This document shows positions 11,822 through 23,854 of a DNA stretch of 64,000 bases, one piece after another; positions within the stretch are counted from its first letter, which is position 1; each line of letters begins with the position of its first letter. Origin of the DNA: Dryocosmus kuriphilus (Eukaryota; Arthropoda; Insecta; Hymenoptera; Cynipidae); the NCBI GenBank assembly GCA_038277395.1, contig CM076193.1:81596627-81660626 (forward strand). The letters run 5' to 3'. Position numbers and translations under genes: made by a program. Under the pieces are notes generated by a model that ran no database searches, had not been told where the DNA came from, and saw nothing but the letters and a program-made list of their open reading frames with translations.

Positions 11822-12301
11822 GTTTTAGACTTTCACCAGCACACCATGCGTGGAGGGGCGGGCCGAAATAGCTGCGAACGGGTATTCCCTCGGACCGAAG
11901 TCCTACCACAGTACTCTGGTGCCCAGCCTTCGTTTAACAGGTCCCGGGATACACGGACGGACCGGACTCGCCCGGAGCACTGCAGGTTCCGATCCCTGCA
12001 GCCACCACGCACTATCAGATCAAGACCCAAAGGGGCTGACTCCTGATGCCCGATCGCAGCTTGCACCTAGGCAGAGCAAGCTCACAACAGCTCCAACAGC
12101 ATGCCGGCGGAAAGACCGGACATGGTTCGGAGCACTCCTAGTGGGCTACGACCGTCACCAATCGTGTGTTTGGTCCGCGAGGCCTATTTTATTTCAGCCC
12201 TACCCTCTATTTCCAGCGAGCTTTCCCCTATCCGCCATCTGGGGACGCGCCAAGTAGGAGTGACATCTCCCCTCCACGTAGACAACTACGGTGGTCCTTG
12301 G
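11822..12301 (-). promoter_or_regulatory. LINE 5' UTR with 5'-terminal hairpin
   Basis: The first bases on the minus strand form an imperfect hairpin (CCACCGTAG, loop TTGT, CTACGTGG). The whole leader is closely similar to the leader of the ORF1-only element at 33387-33870. In non-LTR elements this segment normally holds the internal promoter. A promoter is inferred, not shown. Confidence 0.6.
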
Positions 12302-12760
12302 GGCAAACCTACCATCGTTTTTATGTAGTTTGGGCTTGTGACCCTAGTTTCCACTGTTACCGGTAATGGAGAGAAAGATTCGCTTATTTGACCGCTGCAG
12401 GGAGGACCTACGGCTAAATTTTCAAAATCCGATTCTATTTCCGTTTCGTCATTTGTAGTTGCGGATGTCACGGACGTATAATCTGAGTCGCGCGATGGCC
12501 AACCTTTTAACAGTTTAATTCCCCTACGTAATCTGGCGCATCTTACTTTTCGGGTACCGGAGTTTTCTAGGTTTAACGCTTCTAAACTATCGTTAATCTC
12601 AGCGTTATCCAATTCTGCGATTAATCGTTTTAATTCGGTATACGTGTTGACGCTATCGATAGATTTTAAAAACGCCATCTTGTTTATTAAAATCTTCGAA
12701 ATTTTCTAAAGTAACCGAATTTGGTTGAGCGCTCCAAAATTTCGAGCTGAATTACGAAGG

Positions 12761-15520
12761 TGTGACAATTTACCGAAACGATAACTTTCTAATTGTGCTT
12801 TTATTTAAACCCAAAAAAAATTTCGTCCAGAGATTTTTGCGCGTTCCAAAGCTCGAGAGTCGTTCCTGGCAATCGCATGATTCGAAATCGAATATTTTTC
12901 GAAATTTTTCTAAGTCCCGTTACGCGTACGTCTAGTCATTGCGCGACCAGGGAAATTACCGAAGCGAATTTTCAGATCTGTAGCTCTATTCTCTGCTAAA
13001 TACTTCCAGTCTCTCTGTTGCATCCAGTTTTCGAAAAAAAAAATGTTTATGTGCAAATTCCGTTTAAAGGATAAAATTATACACAAAATGGTAAATCATA
13101 GGGCACACAATAAATTGCAAGATATCACAGGTGTCAATAATTCAACAAATATCAATATCAATCAGCCAAATCAAAATCAAAAATCAAATCAACACAATAA
13201 ACAGGTAAAATCAATATTTTTAACAAAACATCAAATAATCAATATCAATTATTCAAAGTGTTCAAAAGAATTTTCATCTTATCAATAAATCTATTGAAAG
13301 TTCGATCGAACGTCTCGTAATGGCTTGTTCACAGAAAATAAAATGTCTGCCAATTTTTCCTATCCTGTTTTCTGGAGATTCCTGATTGCATCCACCAATT
13401 TATCGAAAATATGTCCAAATGTTGGTAGTTGCAATAATCTCAGGTAAATATAGGTAACCTATTTCGTTCTTTTTAGTTTATATGTGGTTGGGTTTAGTTG
13501 GGCGTCAATTTGTAAAGGGGGATTTTTACGCCTCCGAAATAAATTTTCCACTCAGTGAAGAAAAGCTCGAATCAAATTAATTTCCAATTTTATCTATCCA
13601 AAAAAAAGTCATGGGCGCCAGCCAACAGCGATGCTCAACACACTTACGATCGTCTCGCTAATGGCAGATTTATGTTTTATCTAAATTTGCATGTTTTCCC
13701 GATATTACAAGAAAAAGCTTCCCTATTGTCACAAAAAGAATTATTTTAAAGTACTTATCTCAGGGAAGAGGTTCGCCCAACCACAAATAAGCTGGAGGCC
13801 GACATTTTAGGTTACTATCATAATTCTTCATTAAAACTATATGATCTCGCTAATATAAATGAAGAAAATGAGTAAATCGAAGACAAAAAAAGGAACACTC
13901 GTACAATCTACCTGCAAAATTACGTGGTCTGACAAGTGGTTTCAGGTACCGAGAAATCAAAATTAATGTGCTAAAATTGCTCGTGATCGCGAGCTACCGA
14001 CAAGAAAACGAAAAAGATAAAACACCCCAATCTTGCCATGTTAAAATCTATCGTGGTCGGTTCCCAACAAAGAATTCTAAAATGACACACCAAATAACAC
14101 CGACCACGAGACGAGATTCGACACAATTCAAAATAGCTCTCCCAGGGATTCTAACACTCGCAGAACAATTTAAGCGATCACGAGATGAAAAAAAAAGAAC
14201 TTAACCCGATCAAAAAGCCTACGGAGCAACACTCTGACATATGGCCGATCGTTTTAGCGGTATAGTAAAGTCTTGTTTAATCCTACAAACCACTACACCA
14301 AAAACACCGGCCAGAATTCACTTACATACCTTATCAATATAATAATAATTTTCGCCTCTTTCTAGTTCCATTTTAGTCACAAAACTGTACAATTTTCTGA
14401 AACTTATTACTCCAACGTTATCTCCGGCACATTCGGAACGAGAGTGACAGGTCGTGGAGCGTCGAGTGTTCTGCTGCGTCCAGCCTGCGGGAATGGATCC
14501 AGCCAATGGGAGCGCTCCTTCCGTCCAGCCTGCCATCGTCCGCCAATCGCAGTGCTTCCTGTCGGTCGGGTCCACTATCCTGACGGAAAATGATGTCGAT
14601 ATTTCTGGCGGCAACACAAGAGAAACATTTGATTAATGAAAGGACCCTATGGTTCTGAGTGGGTTATTTTTCTATTGATCTAATCCCACTCAGAATCTTT
14701 AATCGAGATTGAGAAAGGGTTAAAAATAAACGACAGGTTAACCCCTTCTAGCGCCATTTGACGCTCTGGTGTTTCTGGGTTCAGCCAATGAGAGCGTTCC
14801 TTTCGTCCGGATCTCGGTCATCCACTAATCGTAGCTTCCCGCCTGGTTGAGTGCGTCGTCTTGGCTTGCGGGTCGTGCCGATACTTCTAGCGGCAACACA
14901 GAGAAAGATTGTTTTAAATGTGAGAACCCGATAATTCCGAGTGGCTAATTTTTCACGTCTCTTTGCTCCACTCAGAATCCTTAATGTTGAGTTACGACAC
15001 CACACAAATTATATAATCTCAAGCTTTCACCGCCTTCAGCGCCCTCTGCTACTTCCGGGTTTCCAGTAGTGCCATGCAAGTCTCGTTGCGGGTTGGTGAT
15101 TGGTGGATCGATTTCTTTTTCCACCAACTACCGACGGTGCGTCCCTCTAGTTTGTAGAACCACAATCAACGTTGACCGTCCGTTGTGGTGGAAAGAGACA
15201 CACTCCACTGTGGCATCTCTTCTCTCCTTTCCTCCTACGGGTGAGCAACCCTGGCCAGTCCATGTACCGCGGGATCGGTGTTTACATTCCAGTCGACATC
15301 TCGAAGTCCTCTCTCGCCGCCGCTCGGAAGGTTCGCGTGACAGTTTAAAAAGAAAAAAAAACCAAAGTGTGAGTGCCGCTACAAGTTTTCGTCGAGAGTG
15401 CCCCCGCGGAGTTTGACCCTCGCTCCGAACGTCCCGACCGTATTTACAAGGAAGAATTCCGTTTTATTTTACCCCGGAGTCAGCAGGGGGAATCTTTGAC
15501 GTCCCAACAAAAATGTGACA
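12761..15520 (-). repeat. 5' LTR of the Gypsy-like element (2.76 kb)
   Basis: On the plus strand it runs from TGTGACAATTTACC (12761) to AAAATGTGACA (15520); on the minus strand it is TGTCACA...TTGTCACA. Gag starts 83 bp inside the element. A TGGAGCGCTCAACC segment about 23 bp inside the LTR edge could be the primer-binding region, though it is further in than usual. Internally, 14461-14700 and 14770-14990 are diverged direct repeats (CAGCCAATG(G)GAGCG..., GGCGGCAACAC, CCACTCAGAATC), and a third partial copy begins near 15035. The second LTR is outside the window, so the boundaries rest on TG...CA ends and position. Confidence 0.6.
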
Positions 15521-15920
15521 GGTGAGATTTACACTGTCACAAAGTATACCACCGAAGTATAAATCTTCCAAATAGGGCTAGAAACAATCTTAGCTTTTTT
15601 GACAGAATCTCGTGCGGTCGATAAAATAATAGATATTTCAGAAAAAAAATGAAACACAGTACAGTCAGGATTACTTTGACTTAACAGATGTTTTTTAGGA
15701 CATAATAAATCCCATTTGCAAAGTTAGAATAACTGAGAAACCTTTGTGTTATTAAATACAAATTTTTAATTGAAAAAGTTATTAGGTATGCTTGATGAAA
15801 TAAAAATCGACCTAAAAGACAGGTCATAATATATTTACTGACATATATACGTAGGATGAAGCTAGGCAGTTATAGTTGCTATCTAAGTTACTGGACGGTC
15901 TGCAGATTAGCCAAGTAAAT
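15521..15920. other. Intergenic, no feature seen
   Basis: AT-rich sequence between the Gypsy LTR and a LINE relic. I see no open frame, terminal repeat or array here. Confidence 0.6.
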
Positions 15921-16976
15921 TCATGGGATTCCATCCTCTCTGCGACAAAAAATTTTTCCGCCCGCGAGCCACAGATATCTGATTATTTTGTCTCTTCTGA
16001 GACCAAGGGCAATAGCGTAGATTTTCCTGTTCAAAAGTGTCAGGGCCTCACGTAGATAAACAGGATGTTTTACCGTTGCTTGACACCCAAGACTTTCAGT
16101 AGAGAAGTTTCTAAAGACCTTGCGTCTCTCAACGAATTTATCACGCAGTTGTTGATTGCCAAGTTTCACGACAATGATAGGCGGGTTAGAGGATTTTGTA
16201 AGTGCAGGTGCCTTTATGATTCTTTATGTTTTGACCACATCTTCCGTCGAAAGTGGAACGTCAAGGGCCTTTTAGCTATCGAGCCGATGCTCGTAAAAAG
16301 GTAGGTCTTCATTGGGTTTTATAGGGAAATTGTGAATTTCCAAAGTAGTTTGAAGGGCGGCCTGCTCGCTTACGTTAAGCGCATGCTCTAGAGTAGCCAC
16401 TTTTAATTTTAAATCATTGGCATCCTTTTCAATTATGATTATATCTTCCTTTACAATTTCTGAGCCAGCTTCTAGTACAGAGATTCGATTCGAGTGATCA
16501 GCAATGTCAGATTTGATATTTTGAATAAAGGTAAGGAGATTATCATTAAACGCTTGCTGCTTATTTTCAAATATAGTAACCCTGAAAAGAGTCTCCTGAG
16601 ACTGCGCAAGCACATCCTTTTGTCCCTCCAAGACAGAATTTCTGATCATAGCAGCAAGATCAGGCTGGTTTGTGGTAGGCGTTGCTGTTGAGGGGGCAAG
16701 AACGTGAGGGGGAGACTTACCTTCTGCGTTGCGAATATAAGTTGCAGGTTTCCCAGAAGAACTACCATCGACTGCCGTAAAGATGTCACTGATACTTTAC
16801 CCTTTGCAATTTATGCAGAAAAAATTTACTTGACCCTTTTGGAGTTTTTCAAAGTCTTTTTTAGAGATGTTAAAATTCGCACAGGCCAGATGGGTTAAAA
16901 CACCACACTTTAAACAAACAAGCACCTCCGGTCCTCCTCTAGAAATCACTTCCTTGCACTCTGGACACTCACCCAT
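15921..16976 (-). pseudogene. LINE ORF1 relic with PHD-like zinc finger and baculovirus-FP-like C-terminus
   Basis: The start at 16976 gives MGECPECKEVIS, then CLKCGVLTHLACANF and FFCINCKG, a Cys4-His-Cys3-like pattern as in PHD fingers. A stop and frame change follow. A coiled-coil stretch (16649-16272) leads to LEIHNFPIKPNEDLPFYEH. A second fragment (16169-15921) carries KLGNQQLRDKFVERRKVF, YLREALTLLNRKIYA and YLWLAGGKIFCRR. This PHD, coiled-coil, FP-like order is known from ORF1 proteins of insect CR1/Jockey-type LINEs. No ORF2 or poly-A is seen, so it is a truncated, decayed fragment. The clade assignment is an inference. Confidence 0.7.
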
Positions 16977-17809
16977 TGCTCCAATTGAGCAATGTCAGTT
17001 ATTAATATATCCCAAAATAACAAGATACCAGCAGTTACAAAAAAAAAACTTGCTCAGATGCACAAGGAACGCACAAAGTCACACATTGCAAACTTTTATT
17101 AAGAAAAGAGCAAGGAAAAACTCGAAAATACAACACTCCGGAGAGCAGCAAATTGACACGTCCGCCTTAGCTGAGTGCAATGCCCGTGATATGCAGCAAA
17201 CAAGTGGGCAGAATAATTGAAAGTAGGGTAAGTAGCAAGGGGCGTACACGACCAACATTTGAACACCAGCGACGTAGAGAATAGACATAAGGAGACCAAA
17301 ATGTAATGCATGGACTTCACCAAAAACGTGCACTTTTTTGTTGCCAGAAGTACGAAGTTGTGTTCAAACTTTCCGTACGAGGCACGCCAGTCGCACTTAA
17401 AAAAGAAATATGGCCGTCACTCATGTAGTTTAATAAATATAATTACCTACCTCCTTCATTTTCTATTAAGTACACTTATACAATGTCACCAACTGTCACT
17501 AGAATTAATTAATAATACTCAATATTTTAATAAAACTGACTTGAACTGACTAGTCAAAACAAAAAAAAATATATATTCAAAACAATATCAGCCATATGTC
17601 TTTTCCAGGTGCGAGTGACGTACCTCATACGGGATTGTTGAACACACCTCGTACTTCTGGCAACAGAAAAGTGAACATTTTCAGATATACTAGTTTGGTA
17701 TCCATTTGTCTATTCTCCTTGAACAGCGAGATCAAATTACGGCCGTGGAGCCAGACGACGACAAAACTACTATAGGCTAGCGAGCCAGAACGGAGACTAA
17801 AGTCTAAAC
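16977..17809. other. Intergenic, possible LINE leader, otherwise unassigned
   Basis: The part adjoining the ORF1 relic may be its 5' leader. From about 17.4 kb the sequence is AT-rich without coding potential that I can support. Confidence 0.4.
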
Positions 17810-18512
17810 TAGGGATGTTCGATCTCGATTCGATTCTGCCAAGATCGATCCAAAGGGTCCGATTAATCGTTCTTTTGAATCGATCTTTTATCTTCGATCT
17901 TTTGTATGAATTAATCCTTAATACCTCGAATCGACGCCTCGATTCTTTTACTTCTTTACCCCGCTCGCGCGACGCCACCCCTGACAGAAATCCCTCTTCG
18001 CTTGCCCTGATTTCTGGAATGTCTCGCGAGTGTTTCCCAATTCCCGCACATTCTTAATCACGTTCACAAAACTTGACGAAGTTTGACTGGAGACTGAAGT
18101 TTGGCGCTGAATATTAACGTTTCTTATTTGCAAGTCGCAAATTATTCAAAAGTATAGGTTTAATCTTAATTATTTTATTATAATAAATATGATAAATTAT
18201 ATAGTATCATAAAAAAGACTGATATTTATATGACTTTAAAAAATATAATACTTTATTGAAAAATGCATTCTATTATTCTATTCCATTCCGCAAAATATTT
18301 AGCATTTAATTAAAATACTATTCTATTTTTAAAAATAATGTAAACTGTAATTTATTTGAAAGCCCGTCAAAAATAATTAACATTTTTCAACTTCAATGAT
18401 TTTTTTGGATCGACTCATGCTATGTCGATTCTCCGGCTACGATTTTTCAGGTGAATCGATTCTCGAGGATCGATTTCAAGATCGATTAGTTTCAGAGAAT
18501 CGAGCATCCCTA
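17810..18512. mobile_element. hAT-like MITE, 703 bp
   Basis: The left end is TAGGGATGTTCGATCTCGATTC and the right end is GAATCGAGCATCCCTA, giving inverted terminal repeats. The flanks GTCTAAAC (17802-17809) and GACTAAAC (18513-18520) are an 8-bp duplication with one mismatch, the hAT target size. The interior is AT-rich with many GATCGA-type words near both ends and has no transposase. It is non-autonomous. Confidence 0.75.
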
Positions 18513-18520
18513 GACTAAAC

Positions 18521-20539
18521 CAGGCTGGTGGTGAGCTCGGCAGCCGACTGTCCGCTCGGGACCCGTCATGGATTTCCGATCGGGCTCGGCTGTGGATCCC
18601 GCCCCCCGCTCTGTAATGTCCACGTTACAATGTACTAATAAAAATAATTAATGATTATAGTTTATACTACCGTACAGTTTAACAATCTCCTTAATTCAAC
18701 TTTTTATAGAAACTGAGATATGTTCCTATTCCGTATTTAGGCCAGTCAACGAGAAACAAATATGAGTCCAACATCCAATTATATCTAATCAAGCTGGTTT
18801 TTTTGGATGCCTTCCATTTGGTGCGTTAAACTACCAAAAAAATTTATCGACTGTAGCCTTTGCGTTTTTTAGTAATAACGTAAGATAGCGGCAAAGTCAT
18901 ATTTTTGTAGTTTTTCTTATTTTTCCTAAAAACAGTTGCTTTAGCGACAAATCGTTAAATAGAAAAACGTTTGTAATCTTATTATACATAAAAAAAGGTT
19001 GTTTTGAATATTTTGTATAGTTAACGGTTTATCCGAAAGGAAGAGGGAAAAGAAAGGCTTGTAAACAAATATTATTTCCTGATTAACGAATACTTCTGTT
19101 GATACTAATGAACCTAAATTGACCCTATAAACATTCTGCCATGTTATGTACCACCTCATATCAATAAATTTACGATGACTTTATTATCAACTTAGTTATG
19201 ACATTTGATTATCCATCTTCAGCTTCGAGTTTGGTACACTCAATTTGATGTCTGAGGTTAGGGACTTCGTAGAACGCTTCCCTCATATATGTGTACACTG
19301 TGCACTGTACAAGAAATATGCAAAGTTTCAATAACTTTCAATAACTTTCAAAAACATCAAATTTCTTGAAAATTTCTTCCTTCGTACACTTGCTGTCAGT
19401 TCAAAACGAGGTGATTATTGCTGCCTCGATTTTTGCCTGTCGTGGAAGGAAAAGGGTCAGCTACTTCGTTTTTTTTTTGCCTGCTTCGGCTTAGGGCTTC
19501 CGACTTTTAATTTCCAGGTCTGGAAATTTTTCTATACAGTTCGGCCAAACATAATTTTAAAAAGTTTTTTTTAAGCTGTAAAGGAATATTAAAAAAAATA
19601 TTTTTTGTCAATTTTTTCTTGAACTTAAATGAGTGTATTTTTTAATAATTGCATCATTTTAGCGAATAATTCAGATATATATTAAAGTGTGATTGTTCAG
19701 AAATTACTTGTCCTTTGAGGCGATTACTATGTATCATTTTTAAAAATATTTGCGCCGAGGAGTAGAAACATGGCTTAGATTTATCAGTGTAATAATTATG
19801 ATTGGCACGAAGAAATTCCCGCCAAAATCATGAAAAGCGCGGTTTAAACATATTTTTTTCATTGGGTAATAAATCGCTCCCGCTAAAATCAGAAAAAGCG
19901 CGGGTTAATAGTATTATGCCATTGGGTAATAAATCGTTGTGTAATAATTTGCATAAGTTAGAGGCGGAGCCTATAGCGTTCCTCTTTAGCGAAAACGGTA
20001 TCACGGCTCATTGTGAACTTTAACATGCGAGAGATATTCTCACTTAATTGTAACCAGCACCACGCAGGATTGAGCTGTGGTTCGCGTCAAACCAGGTATT
20101 TATGGTGTTTTAAAGAAAAGGCGTTCGATGAGTTCTTGTTACAAAATTGCAAATTTATGCTGAAAATTCCATTTAAAATTATGTTTTAGTGTGATGTTAT
20201 ATATTTCTTGCAAAATTGCATCACTGTATATCCAATTAAACAAAATTTTACATCAATCTACTGGCCACCGAAAAGATAGATGTTTGAATCCACTGTGTAA
20301 TTTGGTATGCCTTTCTTCACTAGATTTATGAGAACCACACCTATTACAACTGTCTTGCCGCTTATTTGCAATATTGGAATTATGAAAATTTGAAACAATT
20401 GATAAACAAGAGTGAGGAGAAATTTAGATTTTCATCAGCGTCCATCTCAATGAGATCATCTGCCAAAAAGGCGGACTAGATGAGTACTAAAATTATTTGC
20501 GTACATTGCATTTGCATTTCTTTCGAATCTTATCATTTT
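18521..20539. other. Intergenic, AT-rich with short tandem units
   Basis: No convincing gene. Around 19805-19950 two to three related units occur (CCCGC(C/T)AAAATCA, AAAGCGCGG, CATTGGGTAATAAATCG), a small degenerate tandem repeat. The rest is unassigned. Confidence 0.5.
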
Positions 20540-21195
20540 TGCACGTCTCTGAAGCTGGCACCGCCATTTTGGAAAAGTGAGTTGGAACCTATGCCATAAT
20601 TGAGGACTTATTTAGTGCTGATTAGGGCCGCAAGTCCCAAATTTTGGACTTCGCAACTTTTTTGTTAAATAGCTGGCGCGCTGGCTTCATATGAAGCTAG
20701 CACCGCCACCCTCGTAAACTCAAAACCACTACTCCGATTGAGGCGGCCTTACTCTAGTAATTGAGGACCAATTAAGGGCTCTTGAACCATGTGATGCTCT
20801 AAGCCGTAGACCTTTTTTTCTAAAAAATAGGGCAGTGCGGTCTGGCTTCAATATGAAGCTAGCACCGCCACCCTCGTAAATTCAAAGCCACTACTCCGAT
20901 TTAGGTGGCCTTACCCTAGCAATTAAGGACCAATTAAGAGCTCTTGAACCATGTAATGCCTTAAACCGTAGACCTTTTTTTTTCTAAAAAATAGGGCAGT
21001 GCGGTCTGGCTTCAATATGAAGCTAGCACCGCCACCCTCGTAAATTCAAAGCCACTACTCCGATTTAGGTGGCCTTACCCTAGTAATTAAGGACCAATTA
21101 AGGGCTCTTGAACCATGTGATGCCCTAAGCCGTAGACCTTTTTTTTCTAAAAAATAGGGCAGTGCGGTCTGTCTTCAATTTTAAGTTAGCACCGC
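20540..21195 (-). repeat. Dispersed repeat with 163-bp tandem core (copy 1)
   Basis: The copy begins CGTCTCTGAAGCTGGCACCGCC. Three units of about 163 bp start at GAAGCTAGCACCGCCACCC near 20692, 20857 and 21018, each containing CTCTTGAACCATGT and AGGGCAGTGCGGTCTGGC. Units are separated by small palindromes such as GCTTCAATATGAAGC. The same family in opposite orientation flanks the Polinton (30043-30243 and 51356-51600), and this copy shows the uninterrupted target sequence. A fragment of its terminus is also at 23581-23625. There is no coding capacity; it is probably a non-autonomous DNA element. Confidence 0.85.
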
Positions 21196-22441
21196 ATGCG
21201 AATAATAAAATAAATACATTCGTATTTTGAGCTGGGACATGTTGCATCGACATGTTTCAACGAATTCTTGTGGCTTCTAGAAAGTTCCTCTACCAAAATT
21301 CCCAGCAGAAAACTTTCTGCGCAGTACTTTCGTGTCTTCAATGCATCATCTACCTAATTTTAAAAAATTACTTTTTTGTTGTATCTCTGACGGTTTTCGA
21401 GATATCTCAAAATTTTGAAGAAGTTTTGGAATTTGAAATTTTTTTTCTCTATCATGCGGATCAGACAAAGTTCCCTCTCTTTTCATAATACTTTTTTGTT
21501 TTATCTCTTTTAGTTTTTGAGATAGCTTTGAATTTTGAAAAAAGTTTCGGAATTTTGAAAATTTTTTTTCTCTATCATGTAAATTATATAGATAATCGTT
21601 TCTGATAGCAGAACGAAAAATTTGTCCGTTTTGCTGTATTTCTAACGGTTTTCGAGATACTTGCAAATTATTGAAAATTGCTTCATCATGCGTATTAAAA
21701 CCTGTCGAAATGTGTCCACTCAACAATAACATATTCTATCTTACGAAACATTGCGATCGTTGCATCGTATTGCGCAATTTAGAAGTTTCGATAAATTGCA
21801 TCATATTGCACAATGTTGCATCATATTGCGCAATGAGGAAGTTTCGAGAATATTCTGGAAACTTAGCACGGATATGAACCACGTAATTTCTCGAACATTC
21901 TAGAAGTATATAGCCCGGAACAGAACCCTTTTTAACAACTAACTTTAAACAGTTTATTTCATGCGTGACAGAGTTCTATCTTACCGACTGATGGTAACGA
22001 CCTACCTTAGATTCCTACCTTACCAACTGATGGTAAAAACGGTTATATTTCTGGTTATCCGAGATTTACTACCATACCGACTGAGGGTAATACCGACTGT
22101 CGGTAATTTAGCACGGAACAGAACCAGAACGGGAGTAATGGCGCATCTGTCGGCGGCGGCGCGAGGCTTGTCGTGGTGCTGCCGGACAACATAGCTATAC
22201 TACTTATATGGGCTGCATAAGCATCGGTATATTATTACGGAAGAATTAAAAAATGTTAGGAAAAGAAGATCCTATATTATCTCTAATCCCAGTTAAAAGT
22301 TCTTGCACTTTTGTATATAGTTAAATATTTGCTTTATTCATGAAAACATTTTATACAAAATTTTATATTATCTAACTTTATAACTAATTGATCTTTTAAA
22401 GCTTTAAATTTGGTTTCTTCGTTGTGATTTTAGTCTCTCTC
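21196..22441. other. Intergenic with small degenerate repeats
   Basis: The stretch 21400-21600 has a roughly 125-bp partial duplication around TTTTTTTTCTCTATCATG. The stretch 21740-21840 repeats GTTGCATC(A/G)TATTGCGCAAT. The stretch 21975-22110 repeats TACCGACTGAT/AGGGTAA. No gene is seen. Confidence 0.5.
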
Positions 22442-22762
22442 TTACTCTTTACACACTTTCGTACTTTTGAAATATATCATAAGGCCAGGTAAAAATTCAA
22501 AATTTTGGACGTTGACTTTGAGTGGTTTGTCTTGCATGTCGCAATATATCCACCATTCTCGACGTCTGCGACAAATTACCTGAGAGTGGCCGATAAACGG
22601 ACCTGAAATTGTCGGATGACTGACGGTAGACGGTGGTTTGAAATGAACCACTCCTAGTAAGATATAATGTTCGCTTGTATCCACAGGATCATCAAATGTC
22701 AGAGGAATATCTGAAAGGTTCATTCTTCTTGGGGCTGTAAGTTCAATCACCATGAAAGGTCC
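22442..22762 (-). pseudogene. Terminal exon with ubiquitin-specific-protease-like motif
   Basis: The exon starts after a polypyrimidine-AG acceptor (TTTTTGCTTTAG). Residues YILLGVVHFKPP, then FIGHSQVICRRRREWWIYCDM, match the pattern of the C-terminal catalytic box of peptidase C19 enzymes (hydrophobic strand, Gly-His-Tyr, Arg-rich, Trp-x-x-Tyr/Phe-x-Asp), with Ser in place of Tyr after the catalytic His. The preceding exon (23408-22909) has a zinc-like Cys pair (TSCDKGCLSRKRK). The expected catalytic Cys box was not found. It belongs to the transposon gene above. The domain call is an inference from a short motif. Confidence 0.45.
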
Positions 22763-23580
22763 TAAAGCAAAAAGTTTATAAGTATTTATGAATTTTAATT
22801 ATATTATAAAGGCGCAAATTAATTTCACTTAATTCTGTTATTATAGCAAGCATACTTTATGTCCACCAGAAAAGGGTTTCCTTTGAAGGTATATGGAATA
22901 AATCGAAATCAATAAAGTATGCCTTCCTCTGGCAGACATATAAATATATTGCAATTACCGGTTTCTGTTACGACGGACTTCATTAATCCATGATTTCGAT
23001 TTTTTGGGCAAAGTTTATCTCGTAATGTTCCATGGCGGTTTACGACATCGATGAATTTTTCATTTTCAAGGGCCAAATTTTGAACACAGAATGTTTCAAG
23101 TTTGCGCTTCCGAGAGAGACATCCTTTGTCGCAACTAGTCATTTCCCTAAAACTTGGGATGGATCTAAATAATTTTCCTGCTACCTCACTCGCATCTGCC
23201 GCGCAGTTGACTAAATACATGTTGTTGATTAGTTTTTTGATTTGTTTCCTCGGAGTAATTTCTATTAAGATCTGTGCTCTTAAACGGTAGACGTGCGTCT
23301 GAATGCCTTTCTCCATGATGTATGACATCAATCCAAACATCGGAATATCATTGAGACTTTGTACCAGCGACAAGATTTCTGGATTGTCAAAGGCTGCAAC
23401 TCCAGTACCTGCACGATACAATCAAAAAGACATGAGTTTGAAAACGAATATTCTCTTCCTTTAATTTTTATGCTCTGTAATTAAAAGAAACATATGTATT
23501 TATATTAGGAATTATGATTATTTGCTCAAGACGCAAGTGTTTTCCGCCTTTTCCAGTAAACAATTTTGAATAAGAAATGT

Positions 23581-23625
23581 TTTTCCAAAATGGCGGTGCC
23601 AGCTTCGGAAACGTATTATTTACGA
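23581..23625 (+). repeat. Fragment of the 163-bp-unit repeat family terminus
   Basis: TTTTTCCAAAATGGCGGTGCCAGCTTCGGAAACGT matches, with one or two changes, the terminus found at 51565-51595 and, inverted, at 20540-20580. It lies in an intron of the decayed transposon gene. Confidence 0.75.
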
Positions 23626-23854
23626 TATAAGTCAATTGTTAAGTTAAGTTTCCAGTTTGATCAAGTTAGTTTGCCCTCTAAGTTATAACAGAAAAACCTT
23701 GATACTTTGCTTTTTTTGTAATACGATAGTTTTAAATTCAAACACTTGAATTTAAAAACAGTTAAAATCATGTTTACCTTCAATTTTACTAATTCCAAAA
23801 TCTTCCAGACAAAAGTCTTTAAAATTTAACCTATCTTTGAACGTTTTGTTGATA

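Larger units (their letters stand above)
7459..12301 (-). mobile_element. Non-LTR retrotransposon, R1-like organisation (ORF1 + ORF2), internally deleted
   Basis: On the minus strand the element starts at 12301 (CCAAGGACCACCG...) and ends with a poly-A tract (T run 7458-7477). The 14-bp target duplication is GGCAAATCTACCAT (7445-7458) and GGCAAACCTACCAT (12302-12315), with one mismatch, inside Gypsy gag. It has a roughly 480-bp 5' UTR, an ORF1 with CCHC knuckles, an ORF2 with endonuclease, RT and a C-terminal Cys/His cluster, and a 3' UTR of about 310 bp. I assign it to the R1-like group from the CCHC-bearing ORF1, the APE-type endonuclease start and the RT type. Frameshifts, an endonuclease deletion and a damaged RT box make it inactive. 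Confidence 0.88.
2091..12678 (-). pseudogene. Gypsy gag, split into blocks by two transposon insertions
   Basis: The ATG is at 12678. Block A (12678-12302) is interrupted by the LINE, and coding resumes at 7458 with the same residues because of the 14-bp target duplication. Block B runs with frame changes through 7458-6830 and, after the TA microsatellite, 6720-6212. It holds the retrotransposon gag domain (WNLTFNGRNDLSADGFL, LLEGIPSKWFKNHEKEFYSW, FERRVKEQIQARTQGK). The solo LTR then splits the codons for His-Lys-Val, and block C (2629-2091) ends in a degenerate zinc knuckle (CFKCKAVGFTVENC with Phe in place of the usual His). Gag would form the particle and bind RNA. This copy cannot make a full protein. 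Confidence 0.85.
1..15520 (-). mobile_element. Gypsy-like LTR retrotransposon, 5' LTR to pol, truncated by window edge
   Basis: Read on the minus strand the order is LTR (15520-12761), gag (from ATG 12678), CCHC region, protease, reverse transcriptase and RNase H, running off the window at base 1. The 3' LTR lies outside, so its target duplication cannot be tested. The element carries two later insertions, a solo LTR at 2634-6207 and a non-LTR element at 7459-12301, plus a long TA microsatellite. All reading frames are broken, so this is a dead copy. The gag-protease-RT-RNase H order and the RT sequence type identify the Gypsy/Metaviridae group; the finer clade was not determined. Confidence 0.85.
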
